Under the pieces are notes generated by a model, which saw only the letters and a program-made list of their open reading frames with translations, made no database searches and had not been told where the DNA came from. The translations under genes and the position numbers were made by a program. Source: JAZKID01 sp963714065 (GTDB taxonomy: Bacteria > Pseudomonadota > Alphaproteobacteria > Rhizobiales > UBA4765). Taken from it: 64,000 nt of DNA. The stretch covers positions 1,922,001 through 1,986,000 of the forward strand of contig OY970226.1 of assembly GCA_963714065.1 (NCBI GenBank). Reading direction: 5' to 3'. Within the stretch, counting starts at the first letter, position 1, and every line of letters begins with the position of its first letter. Positions 17,983-26,249 of the stretch are shown one piece after another.

Positions 17983-18153
17983 CGTTATTGCAAGGAGGCC
18001 ACCGATTGCGGCCTGCCGCAATCGGCATTTTAAGATGTCCAAGTTGAGATATCCAAGCCGGCGGAGCCAACTTGGATGGCCGACGCGGCAATCCAGCTTA
18101 TCGATTGTAAAAGAAAGCTGAATTGTTTCGGAGCAAAGCTCCTCGCAATGACG
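17983..18153. repeat. R8 repeat containing a DH-like palindrome
   Basis: The outer arms are CGTTATTGCAAGGAGG and CCTCGCAATGACG. Inside is a perfect 24-bp palindrome (18003-18026, arms CCGATTGCGGC/GCCGCAATCGG), an 11-base spacer and a second imperfect structure (TCCAAGTTG..CAACTTGGA, 18038-18076). This is the DH layout with a degenerate second half. Confidence 0.6.
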
Positions 18154-18210
18154 ATGAATATGAATTGCGCTTCTGCTGCCTTCGCGCTACGAAAGCACAA
18201 GGGGTGGGCT

Positions 18211-19509
18211 ATGAGCACAGCCAAACAGCAATATATAGAGCCTATGGTGGATTTCTTTAATTCGGGGCTGAAACAAGCCGACCCGCAGCTCGAGCAGGCG
18301 ATCAGTGCCGAGCTTGACAGGCAGCGCAATGAAATCGAATTGATCGCCTCCGAGAATATCGTGTCAAACGCGGTGCTGCAGGCACAGGGCTCGGTGCTTA
18401 CCAACAAATATGCCGAAGGCTATCCCGGTAAGCGTTATTACGGCGGCTGCCAATATGTCGATATCGCCGAAAGCCTTGCCATCGAACGGGCAACGAAACT
18501 GTTCGATTGCAAATTCGCCAATGTGCAGCCGCATTCCGGTGCGCAGGCGAACCAGGCCGTTTTCCTGGCGCTGTTGCAGCCCGGCGATGCTTTTCTCGGT
18601 CTCGATCTTAATTGCGGCGGGCATCTCACGCATGGCAGCCCGGTGAATATGTCCGGCAAATGGTTCAAACCCATTCCCTATGGCGTGCGTAAAGACGATC
18701 AGATCATCGATATGGACGAGGTGGAGAAGCTGGCGCAGCAGCACAAGCCGAAGCTGATCCTTGCCGGCGGTTCCGGCTATTCGCGCTTTTGGGATTTCGC
18801 ACGCTTTCGCAAGATTGCCGATTCTGTCGGCGCCTATTTCATGGTCGATATGGCACATTTTGCGGGCCTGGTGGCGGGTGGCGTGCATCCAAGCCCGCTG
18901 CCGCATGCGCATGTCGTTACCACGACGACGCATAAAACCCTGCGCGGTCCGCGCGGCGGCATGATTTTATGCAATGACGAGGATATCGCGAAGAAAATCA
19001 ATTCCGCCGTGTTCCCGGGCTTGCAGGGCGGGCCCCTGATGCATGTGATCGCGGCGAAAGCCGTGGCGTTGGGCGAGGCCCTGCAGCCCGCCTTCAAGAC
19101 CTATGCAAAGGCGGTGATCGACAACGCCAAGGTGCTGGCAGCCTCGCTGAAAGATGCGGGCCTGAATATCGTGTCGAACGGTACCGACAATCATCTGATG
19201 CTGGTCGATCTTCGTCCCAAAAATCTCAAGGGCAATATTTCCGAAAAAGCGCTGGCGCGCGCGCATATCACCTGCAACAAGAACGGCATCCCCTACGATC
19301 CGGAAAAACCGATGGTGACATCGGGCCTGCGGCTCGGTACGCCCGCCTGCACCACGCGCGGATTTGCCGCCGCCGAATTCCGCGAAGTCGGCGGGCTGAT
19401 CGCGCAGGTCCTCGACGCGCTTGCGAAAAATCCGGAAGGCGATGCCAAACTTGAAAGCGCCGTTCGCGAAAAAGCGCTGGCGCTTGTGCGGCGTTTTCCG
19501 ATTTACTGA
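18211..19509 (+). CDS. glyA: serine hydroxymethyltransferase
   Basis: This 432-residue PLP enzyme interconverts serine and glycine with tetrahydrofolate. It has ELIASENIVS, YPGKRYYGG, and the PLP Lys in VTTTTHKTLRGPRGG. I start at the ATG at 18211 because AAGGGGTGGGC sits just upstream; the upstream open frame falls within a repeat. NrdR follows nine bases later, starting the glyA-nrdR-rib order. Confidence 0.97.
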   Translation: MSTAKQQYIEPMVDFFNSGLKQADPQLEQAISAELDRQRNEIELIASENIVSNAVLQAQGSVLTNKYAEGYPGKRYYGGCQYVDIAESLAIERATKLFDCKFANVQPHSGAQANQAVFLALLQPGDAFLGLDLNCGGHLTHGSPVNMSGKWFKPIPYGVRKDDQIIDMDEVEKLAQQHKPKLILAGGSGYSRFWDFARFRKIADSVGAYFMVDMAHFAGLVAGGVHPSPLPHAHVVTTTTHKTLRGPRGGMILCNDEDIAKKINSAVFPGLQGGPLMHVIAAKAVALGEALQPAFKTYAKAVIDNAKVLAASLKDAGLNIVSNGTDNHLMLVDLRPKNLKGNISEKALARAHITCNKNGIPYDPEKPMVTSGLRLGTPACTTRGFAAAEFREVGGLIAQVLDALAKNPEGDAKLESAVREKALALVRRFPIY

Positions 19510-19518
19510 AATATTGCG

Positions 19519-20004
19519 ATGCGCTGTCCTTATTGCTCCGAACCCGATACGCAGGTGAAGGATTCACGTCCGACCGACGACAATACGGCCATTCGCCGCC
19601 GCCGCGTCTGCCCGAAATGTCAGGGCCGGTTCACCACTTTCGAGCGCATTTACGCGCGCGAGATCACCGTGGTGAAGCGCTCCGGCCTGCATGTGCCGTT
19701 CGATCGCAGCAAGCTCGAGCGCTCCATTCACATCGCCCTGCGCAAGCGGCCGGTGGAGGCTGTGCGTGTGGAAGGTTTCATCAACGAGATCGTGCGCGAA
19801 ATAGAGGGCGGCAATGTCAGCGAAGTATCGTCCGTGCGCATCGGCAAGCTGGTGCTGGAGGGCTTGAAGAAACTCGACGATGTCGCCTTCGCGCGCTTTG
19901 CTTCCGTTTACCGCGACTTCAAGGGCGCGGAGGATTTCAAGAATATCATCGACGAACTGGTGGGCGAGGATGTGCCGCCGCCGACACGCATCCCGCGCGC
20001 CTGA
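19519..20004 (+). CDS. nrdR: transcriptional repressor NrdR
   Basis: This is a 161-residue repressor of ribonucleotide reductase genes. The N-terminal zinc ribbon (MRCPYCSEPDTQV..CPKCQGRFTTFER) is followed by the ATP-cone (about 49-139), which senses ATP/dATP. A candidate binding site lies upstream of nrdJ at 30249-30260. It is five bases before ribD, so it is probably co-transcribed with the riboflavin genes. Confidence 0.97.
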   Translation: MRCPYCSEPDTQVKDSRPTDDNTAIRRRRVCPKCQGRFTTFERIYAREITVVKRSGLHVPFDRSKLERSIHIALRKRPVEAVRVEGFINEIVREIEGGNVSEVSSVRIGKLVLEGLKKLDDVAFARFASVYRDFKGAEDFKNIIDELVGEDVPPPTRIPRA

Positions 20005-20009
20005 ATTCC

Positions 20010-21119
20010 ATGTCTACGCAAGACGAGCGATATATGGCGGCTGCCTTGCGGCTGGGGCGCCGAAATTTGGGACATACGGGAAGTAATCCTTCGGTTGCAA
20101 CTTTGTTGGTCAAGGATGATGCCATTATTGGATGCGGCATGACGGCGAAGGGTGGCCGCCCGCATGCGGAAATCCTGGCGCTTGCCGAAGCGGGTATTGC
20201 TGCGAAAGGCGCCATCGCTTATGTCACGCTCGAACCCTGCGCGCATCATGGTAACACACCGCCCTGCTGCGACGCACTGATCGAGGCGGGTGTCGGCAAA
20301 GTTGTCATTCCCATGTCCGATCCAAATCCCCTGGTTGCAGGAAAAGGCCTTGCGCGGTTGCGCGCGGCGGGCATCGAGGTTGTCGAAAATATTTGCGCAC
20401 AGGAAGCAAGGCGCGATCATGCCGGGCATATCCTGCGCATTCTGGAAAAACGCCCCTTCGTGCAAATGAAAATGGCGATCACGGCGAACGGCATGGCTGG
20501 GCGCAAGAAACAGCGTCTGATCGTTTCGGGAGAGGAATGGCAGGCTTATGCGCAGCTCCTGCGTACGCAGTGCGATGCCATTCTCACCGGCATCGGCACG
20601 GCGATCGCCGACGATCCTCTGCTGACCTGCCGCCTGCCGGGGCTTGAATCACGCTCCCCGCATCGCCTCATTTTTGATCGGCATTTGCGCTTGCCTGTCA
20701 GTTCGAAACTTGCGCAGACCGCAAAAGACGTGCCGCTGACGATTTTCACCATGCATAATGCGCCGGCAGAAAAAACCGCGGTACTCGAAAAACAGGGCGT
20801 GAATATTCGCGCCATAGACGGGCAAGGCGATTTTATCGCACAAGCCCTGCACGATATGAGCACAATGGGCTTTACGCGCCTGTTGCTTGAGGGCGGCCCG
20901 CGCCTTGTCGCTGAATTCCTTGAGCGCGATCTGGTCGACGAAATCCTGATTGCGCAAAACCCAATGATTTATGAAGGCGAGGATGCAATCTCCGCCTTTA
21001 CTGCCGGGCACTGGCAGCGCGTGACAAATCCGGCTGTATTTGCCAAAACAAACGAAGCGGATTTCGGTCAGGACAGATTGCAGGCCTATTGGCGGACAAG
21101 GACATGTTTACAGGGCTGA
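20010..21119 (+). CDS. ribD: bifunctional riboflavin deaminase/reductase RibD
   Basis: This is a 369-residue enzyme. The N-terminal deaminase (about 1-145) has HAEILAL and the zinc motif PCAHHGNTPPC. The C-terminal reductase (about 150-365) has TGIGTAIADDPLLTCR and LLLEGGPRLVAEFL. It carries out deamination and side-chain reduction of the pyrimidine intermediate in riboflavin synthesis. The start at 20010 follows nrdR by five bases; a longer frame would run across nrdR. It overlaps ribE by 16 bases. Confidence 0.95.
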   Translation: MSTQDERYMAAALRLGRRNLGHTGSNPSVATLLVKDDAIIGCGMTAKGGRPHAEILALAEAGIAAKGAIAYVTLEPCAHHGNTPPCCDALIEAGVGKVVIPMSDPNPLVAGKGLARLRAAGIEVVENICAQEARRDHAGHILRILEKRPFVQMKMAITANGMAGRKKQRLIVSGEEWQAYAQLLRTQCDAILTGIGTAIADDPLLTCRLPGLESRSPHRLIFDRHLRLPVSSKLAQTAKDVPLTIFTMHNAPAEKTAVLEKQGVNIRAIDGQGDFIAQALHDMSTMGFTRLLLEGGPRLVAEFLERDLVDEILIAQNPMIYEGEDAISAFTAGHWQRVTNPAVFAKTNEADFGQDRLQAYWRTRTCLQG

Positions 21120-21709
21120 TTGACGATATCGGGGAGCTGACGGAGGTGCGCGAAGGCAATGCCGGGAAAACCCTGCGCATCGCCACGAATTACCGCGACG
21201 ATTGCCTGAAAATCGGCGCGTCGATCGCCTGTGCCGGCGCCTGCCTCACCGTTACGGCGCAGGGTAACGACAAGAAGCGCCGCTGGTTCACGGCCGAGGT
21301 TTCTTCCGAAACGCTGGCGAAGACGAGTTTGGGTTCGTGGAAAACCGGCACGCGCCTCAATCTCGAGCGCGCGTTGCGCATGGGCGATCCGTTCGGGGGG
21401 CATCTTGTCACAGGCCATATCGATGGCGTGGCTCAAATTCTTTCCCGCCGGAATGAAGGCGGTTATGCCCACTTTTCCTTCCGCGCGCCGGAAGCACTGG
21501 CGCGTTTTGTCGCGGCGAAAGGCTCGGTCGCGCTCGATGGAGTCTCGCTGACCGTGAACGAGGTAAAAGGAGCCGAATTCGATGTCATGCTCATTCCGCA
21601 CACATTGAGCGCCACGAGTTTCGGCCTGCGGCAGGCGGGGGACGAGGTGAATTTCGAGGTCGACCTGATCGCGCGCTATGTTGGCCGCCTGCATGAAATG
21701 CAGAGTTAG
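21104..21709 (+). CDS. ribE: riboflavin synthase alpha subunit
   Basis: This 201-residue enzyme joins two lumazines to riboflavin. It begins MFTGLIDDIGEL and has two lumazine-binding repeats, each with a GASIACAGACLTV or GSVALDGVSLTV motif. AAGGAC sits before the ATG. Many relatives have ribBA between ribE and ribH; here there is only a 37-base gap, so the GTP cyclohydrolase II and DHBP synthase genes must be elsewhere. Confidence 0.95.
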   Translation: MFTGLIDDIGELTEVREGNAGKTLRIATNYRDDCLKIGASIACAGACLTVTAQGNDKKRRWFTAEVSSETLAKTSLGSWKTGTRLNLERALRMGDPFGGHLVTGHIDGVAQILSRRNEGGYAHFSFRAPEALARFVAAKGSVALDGVSLTVNEVKGAEFDVMLIPHTLSATSFGLRQAGDEVNFEVDLIARYVGRLHEMQS

Positions 21710-21746
21710 CTGGACAGGCAAAGCCTATTCGTGTTTGTGAACGGTC

Positions 21747-22226
21747 ATGGAAACATCGCAGCCCAAATCGCCGCTCAAGCTTGTGCCTGCGCCGCGCATC
21801 CTGATCGTGGAGGCGCGCTATTATGCCGCCATCAACGATGCGCTGTTGAAAGGTGCCGTTGCGGTGCTTGAGGCAGCGCAAGCAAATTACGAGCAGATCA
21901 GCGTGCCGGGTGCGCTTGAAATCCCGTCCGCCATCGCCATGGCGCATGCGGCGGGCGCAGCCTATGAAGGTTATGTCGCGCTCGGCTGCGTTATTCGCGG
22001 CGAAACGGCGCATTTCGATATTGTCGCGCAGCAGTCGGCGCGCGGGCTGATGGAGCTTGGCGTGCGCCAGGCGTTGGCCATCGGCAACGGCATTCTGACT
22101 GTCGAGAATGAAGCGCAGGCGCTCGCTCGCGCGCTGCCGGAAAAACACGATATAGGCGGCATTGCTGCGCATGCGTGCTTACACCTCATTGCCCATAGAA
22201 GGTGTTTTCATGACCATGCAGGTTAA
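21747..22226 (+). CDS. ribH: 6,7-dimethyl-8-ribityllumazine synthase
   Basis: This is a 159-residue enzyme. It has ILIVEARYYAAINDALL, the phosphate-binding VPGALEIPSAIA, the GCVIRGETAHFD loop, and GILTVENEAQALARA. The C-terminal HRRCFHDHAG is slightly unusual compared with the common LIALKRRF ending, possibly because the last codons are shared with nusB. It overlaps nusB by 17 bases. Confidence 0.94.
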   Translation: METSQPKSPLKLVPAPRILIVEARYYAAINDALLKGAVAVLEAAQANYEQISVPGALEIPSAIAMAHAAGAAYEGYVALGCVIRGETAHFDIVAQQSARGLMELGVRQALAIGNGILTVENEAQALARALPEKHDIGGIAAHACLHLIAHRRCFHDHAG

Positions 22227-22680
22227 AAAGGGCAACAAGCGCTCGAGTGCGCGGCTTGCCGCCGTGCAGGCGCTGTATCAGATGGATACGGCGGGCAGCG
22301 ATGTCGAGGATACGATTGCCGAATTCGAGGAATTCCGTCTCGGCAAGGAAACGGGTGGCGATCTTTATGCGCCCGCGGATGCCGGTTTCTTTCGCGATCT
22401 TGTGCGCGGCGTCGTGCGCGAGCAGTTGAAGCTCGATCCGCAAATCGATACGACGCTGGCAAAAGGCTGGCCGCTTGTTCGTATCGACATGACGCTCCGC
22501 CAGATCCTGCGCGCGGGATTCTATGAGATCTTGCACCGCCGCGACGTGCCTGCGAAAGCGGCGATTACTGAATATATCGACGTAGCGCAGGCATTTTTCG
22601 ACGGTGGCGACGAAGTCGGGATCGTCAACGCCGTACTCGATCAGTTCGCGCGCAAATCGAGAGAACAAGAATTCGTTTGA
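22210..22680 (+). CDS. nusB: transcription antitermination factor NusB
   Basis: This is a 156-residue all-helical RNA-binding protein that acts with NusE/S10 in rRNA antitermination. It has SARLAAVQALYQMD and ILRAGFYEILHRRDVPAKAAITEYIDVAQAF. The ATG at 22210 has AAGGTG six bases upstream, inside ribH. The order ribH-nusB-thiL is standard. Confidence 0.95.
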   Translation: MTMQVKKGNKRSSARLAAVQALYQMDTAGSDVEDTIAEFEEFRLGKETGGDLYAPADAGFFRDLVRGVVREQLKLDPQIDTTLAKGWPLVRIDMTLRQILRAGFYEILHRRDVPAKAAITEYIDVAQAFFDGGDEVGIVNAVLDQFARKSREQEFV

Positions 22681-22702
22681 TGGTGTTGCAAATTGTTTTA
22701 TG

Positions 22703-22858
22703 GACCCCCCTCCTGACCTCCCCCCTTTCAGGGGGGAGGAACTTAGGGGTGCACCCTTTTTCCCTCCCCCACACAACTCGGGCCTGCCCGAGTTGTAATT
22801 TGTACTGCGCAAGTCGGGTGTACCCGACTTGCGTTGGGGGAGAGTTAGGGTGGGGGTC
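22703..22858. repeat. R7 repeat carrying a DH element
   Basis: This element of about 155 bp is rich in G and C runs. The left arm has GACCCCCCTCCTGACC and the right arm GTTAGGGTGGGGGTC. A second copy is at 40560-40708. Both carry a DH element at the same internal position. The right end directly abuts the thiL start codon and serves as its ribosome-binding region. Confidence 0.8.
22773..22833. repeat. DH bipartite palindrome, copy 1
   Basis: Palindrome 1 has arms ACAACTCGGG/CCCGAGTTGT (22773-22796). An 11-base spacer AATTTGTACTG follows, then palindrome 2 with arms CGCAAGTCGGGT/ACCCGACTTGCG (22808-22833). Both palindromes are perfect. Confidence 0.75.
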
Positions 22859-23818
22859 ATGATAAAACTTTCCGAAGAAGAGCTGGTTGAAAAATATTTT
22901 GTACCGCTAAGCGGCCAAGGGTCTTTCAAGCTTCGCGATGATGCAGCCCTGATATACAGCAGGGAAGGATGCGATATTATTTCAACTGTCGATACGGTAA
23001 CGGCGGGCGTGGATTTTTTTACCGATGCTTCGCCGGAGGAGGTGGCGGCGAAAGCGTTGCGCGTGAACCTGTCGGACCTTGCGGCAAAAGGCGCCGAACC
23101 CTTCGGCTATCTTCTGGCGCTTTCCTTGCCGGCCGGCCTGGATAAAAACTGGCTGGAGCGTTTTTCGGCGCAACTCGCTCGCGATCAGGAAACTTACAAT
23201 CTTCATCTGCTCGGCGGCGATACCACGCGCGCCGATTTGCTCTCGATCACGATCACCTGTTTCGGCCACGTCCCGCACGGAAAAATGGTGATGCGCAGCG
23301 GCGCAAAGCCGGGAGATCTCGTTGCGGTAACCGGTACAATCGGCGATGCGGCGCTCGGCCTGCAGGTGCTCAAGGGCGAATTGCAAGGCGATTATAAAAA
23401 CCTTGTCGAGCGCTATCGCTTTCCGCAGCCGCGCATGCAACTCGCGCCACTCCTGCGTGATCATACCTCCGCCGCCATGGATATTTCGGACGGTTTTGCG
23501 GGCGACCTGTGTAAGCTTTGCGCGGCATCGAAAGTTTCGGCGAAGATCGTACTTGAGCAGGTACCGCATTCGCAAGCTGTCCTGAACGCAATTGCGCAAG
23601 ACGAGCGCTGGCGCGATGTCGCGCTGACCGGCGGCGACGATTATGAAGTGCTATTCACATTGGCGCCGCAGAACCGGCCGCACTTAGAAAAAGATGCGAA
23701 GGCGTTAGGCGTGTCTGTAACGATTGTGGGCGAAATCGTTTCAGGCGCAGCGCCGCCAATATTTCTTTATAAAAAAGAACCGCGCGTTTTCGTGCGCGAG
23801 AGTTACAGGCATTTTTAG
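22859..23818 (+). CDS. thiL: thiamine-monophosphate kinase
   Basis: This 319-residue enzyme phosphorylates thiamine monophosphate to the diphosphate cofactor. It has RDDAALI, STVDTVTAGVDFF, the Mg-binding NLSDLAAKGAEP, GGDTTRAD and a late DISDGFAGDL motif. The ATG at 22859 lies immediately after an R7 repeat whose AGGGTGGGGG provides the ribosome site. It is the last gene of the rib-nusB group. Confidence 0.95.
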   Translation: MIKLSEEELVEKYFVPLSGQGSFKLRDDAALIYSREGCDIISTVDTVTAGVDFFTDASPEEVAAKALRVNLSDLAAKGAEPFGYLLALSLPAGLDKNWLERFSAQLARDQETYNLHLLGGDTTRADLLSITITCFGHVPHGKMVMRSGAKPGDLVAVTGTIGDAALGLQVLKGELQGDYKNLVERYRFPQPRMQLAPLLRDHTSAAMDISDGFAGDLCKLCAASKVSAKIVLEQVPHSQAVLNAIAQDERWRDVALTGGDDYEVLFTLAPQNRPHLEKDAKALGVSVTIVGEIVSGAAPPIFLYKKEPRVFVRESYRHF

Positions 23819-23827
23819 TTTATTCCC

Positions 23828-24009
23828 CGTCATTCCCGCGGAAGCGGGAATCCAGAAATTATGCACGCGCGAAGCGCTCTCTTTATTGATTCCTGGATCC
23901 ATCACATATCGGGCTTGCCCGATATGTGCATTATAATTGCTGGGATCAAGTTTACTCGATCCCAGTGTCTGATCCTCGCAGGCTTCGCCTGCTCGGGCAC
24001 GGGATGACG
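23828..24009. repeat. R3 long variant interrupted by a DH element
   Basis: It matches the repeat at 11279-11398 half by half (CGTCATTCCCGCG.., GGATCC, then GTGTCTGATCCTC..GGGATGACG). The extra block 23901-23965 interrupts the second hairpin just after GGATCC. Confidence 0.75.
23903..23965. repeat. DH bipartite palindrome, copy 2
   Basis: Palindrome 1 has arms CACATATCGGG/CCCGATATGTG (23903-23928), then an 11-base spacer CATTATAATTG, then palindrome 2 with arms CTGGGATC/GATCCCAG (23940-23965). The spacing is identical to copies 1 and 4 although the arm sequences differ. Confidence 0.7.
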
Positions 24010-24025
24010 AAAGGGCAGTCCTCCA

Positions 24026-25439
24026 TCAACTCGAATAATACATCTCGTATTCGACGGGATGCGGCGTGTGCTCGAAGCGGATCACTTCCTGCATCTTCAG
24101 CTCGATATAGCTGTCGATCATGTCGTCGGTGAACACGCCGCCTGCGGTAAGGAAGGCACGGTCCTTGTCGAGGCTGGACAGCGCTTCGCGTAAGCTACCG
24201 CAGACCTGCGGAATTTTCTTCAGCTCCTTTTCGGGCAGGTGGTAGAGATCCTTGTCCGCCGGATCGCCGGGATGGATCTTGTTCTTGATGCCATCGAGGC
24301 CTGCCATCAAAAGTGCGGCAAAGCACAGATAGGGATTCGCCAAAGGATCGGGGAAGCGCACTTCCACGCGCTTGCCGTTCGGCGAGGCGCAGTGCGGAAT
24401 GCGGCAGGAGGCCGAACGGTTGCGTGCCGAATAGGCGAGCAGCACGGGTGCTTCGAAACCGGGCACCAGGCGCTTGTAGGAGTTGGTGGCGGGGTTCGAG
24501 AAGGCATTGATCGCGCGCGCATGCTTGATGATGCCGCCGATGTAATACAGGCAGTTGTCGGACAGGCCGTTATATTTATTGCCCGCGAAAACCGGCTTTT
24601 TATCTTTCCATAGAGACTGGTGCACATGCATGCCCGAGCCGTTGTCGCCATAGACGGGTTTCGGCATGAAGGTCGCCGTCTTGCCATAGGCATGCGCAAC
24701 GTTGTGGATGCAATATTTGTAAGTCTGCAGATGGTCGGCCATGGTCACGAGCGTCTGGAACTTGATGCCGAGCTCGTGCTGCGCGGAGGCGACTTCATGG
24801 TGATGTTTCTCGATACCGAGGCCCATCTGCCCCATGGCGGCCAGCATTTCGCCGCGAATATCCTGCGCCGAATCCACCGGCGGCACGGGAAAATAGCCGC
24901 CCTTGATGGGAATGTGATGGCCCATATTGCCGATCTCGTAATCGCGGTCGCTATTGGTGGGAAGTTCGGTCGAAATCCACCTTGAAGCCGGTATTGTAGG
25001 GGTCGGCCTTGTATTTCACGTCGTCGAAAATGAAGAACTCGGCTTCCGGGCCGAAATAGGCCGTATCGGCGATTTTGATCGAATTCACGTAAGCCTCGGC
25101 GCGGCGCGCGATCGAGCGCGGGCAGCGGTTATAGGGCTTTTGCGTCACCGGGTCATACACGTCGCAGACGATATTGAGCGTGGTTTGCGCGAAGAAGGGG
25201 TCGATCACGGCCGATGCAGCATCGGGGATCAGCTGCATGTCGGATTCGTTGATGGGTCTCCAGCCGGCAATCGAAGAGCCGTCAAACATAATGCCTTCCT
25301 CGAAGGTCCCGGCATCCACCTGGCTGACATCGAACGTGACGTGCTGCCATTTGCCGCGATAATCGGTGAAGCGGAAGTCGACACTTTTGACTTCCTTGTC
25401 CTGCATCAGTTTTACGACGTCTTTCGGTTTCAGGCTCAT
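24026..25439 (-). pseudogene. glnA: type I glutamine synthetase, interrupted by a one-base frameshift
   Basis: The two halves together make a normal 470-residue GlnA. The first part (25439 down to about 24970) runs from MSLKPKDVVKLM through MFDGSSIAGW and ends prematurely at FDRTSHQ. The rest resumes in the next frame with ELPTNSDRDYEIGN, then the ATP loop and metal ligands (KHHHEVASAQHELG, GSGMHVHQSLW). The adenylylation Tyr lies in KDLYHLPEKE. Removing one base of the GG at 24968-24969 restores the frame. Everything else is well conserved, so sequencing error or a very recent mutation is likely. No glnB lies upstream. Confidence 0.88.
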
Positions 25440-25663
25440 GCGGGTCCCCTTAAAGTGTTGAGCTCAAAAAATATCCTCTCCGGCCCCCAGGATTTTTGAT
25501 CTTGGGACCAGATGGTCAGGTGATGAATTGGCAGAAAAAAACTAGGACAATTTTGTCCGCCGACCCGTTGTGCTTTTAAAGGTAGGCGAGCGTCAAGAGG
25601 CCTTGTGCGCTTTCACCACAACAATTTTGCAATGCACAATTTTTACGGGAAATTACAGGAGGA

Positions 25664-26245
25664 TTACTTCCACTCAAACGCGCCGGTTGCCTCGTTAAGA
25701 TGAAGTTCGATATCGCCCTTCTCCCTATATTCGCCGCAGCGGTCGACGAAGAGTTTGACAATGCCCCGGTCGTCGCGAACATCGAGAAAATGCGAGCGGG
25801 TGCAATCCATCCCGTTCGGATTTTCGGATGCATCGGGAATTTCCTTGGTGCCCGGCAATAAATTTTTCTTCTCGTCTATTGTGAAATAATCATTGCCTTT
25901 CCTGAGCAGGATATCCTGCCCCAGCCAGCCGACGATATAATTCTCGCGTCCCGGAATCGTGATCAGCTCAAGGCAATTGCGGCTGTCGGCATTGCATTTG
26001 TAAACCGTTAATCTGTTTTCCAGTTCCTTTGCGCCGCCGCCGTCGGGATATTTGGCAATACCTTCGGGGTCGCGCCAGCGCCGGTAGCACAGGCCCAACG
26101 CAAAATCATGGCTGTTTTTCCTGGCGATTCCGGAATATTGCGGTCCAAAGCTCACAACACCCTGGCAAAAAACATATTTCTCCTGCACGGGTCCATAAGT
26201 GCAGGAAGAAAGCACAAGAAGCGCCGCAAGGAAGAGGCGCCTCAT
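25664..26245 (-). CDS. hypothetical lipoprotein
   Basis: This is a 193-residue protein with a lipoprotein signal (MRRLFLAALLVLSSCTYGP, Cys at 15 as the lipidation site). The mature part has several cysteines (YKCNADSRNCLELI, MDCTRSHF, VDRCGEY) that could form disulfides in the periplasm. It starts four bases after the nrdJ stop, so it is probably co-transcribed. I do not recognise a family. Confidence 0.75.
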   Translation of the reverse strand: MRRLFLAALLVLSSCTYGPVQEKYVFCQGVVSFGPQYSGIARKNSHDFALGLCYRRWRDPEGIAKYPDGGGAKELENRLTVYKCNADSRNCLELITIPGRENYIVGWLGQDILLRKGNDYFTIDEKKNLLPGTKEIPDASENPNGMDCTRSHFLDVRDDRGIVKLFVDRCGEYREKGDIELHLNEATGAFEWK

Positions 26246-26249
26246 GCTT

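Noticed and set aside
20005..20009. FMN riboswitch controlling the riboflavin genes
   Set aside because: ribD follows nrdR by only five bases and no RFN-like structure is visible upstream of ribD, ribE or ribH.
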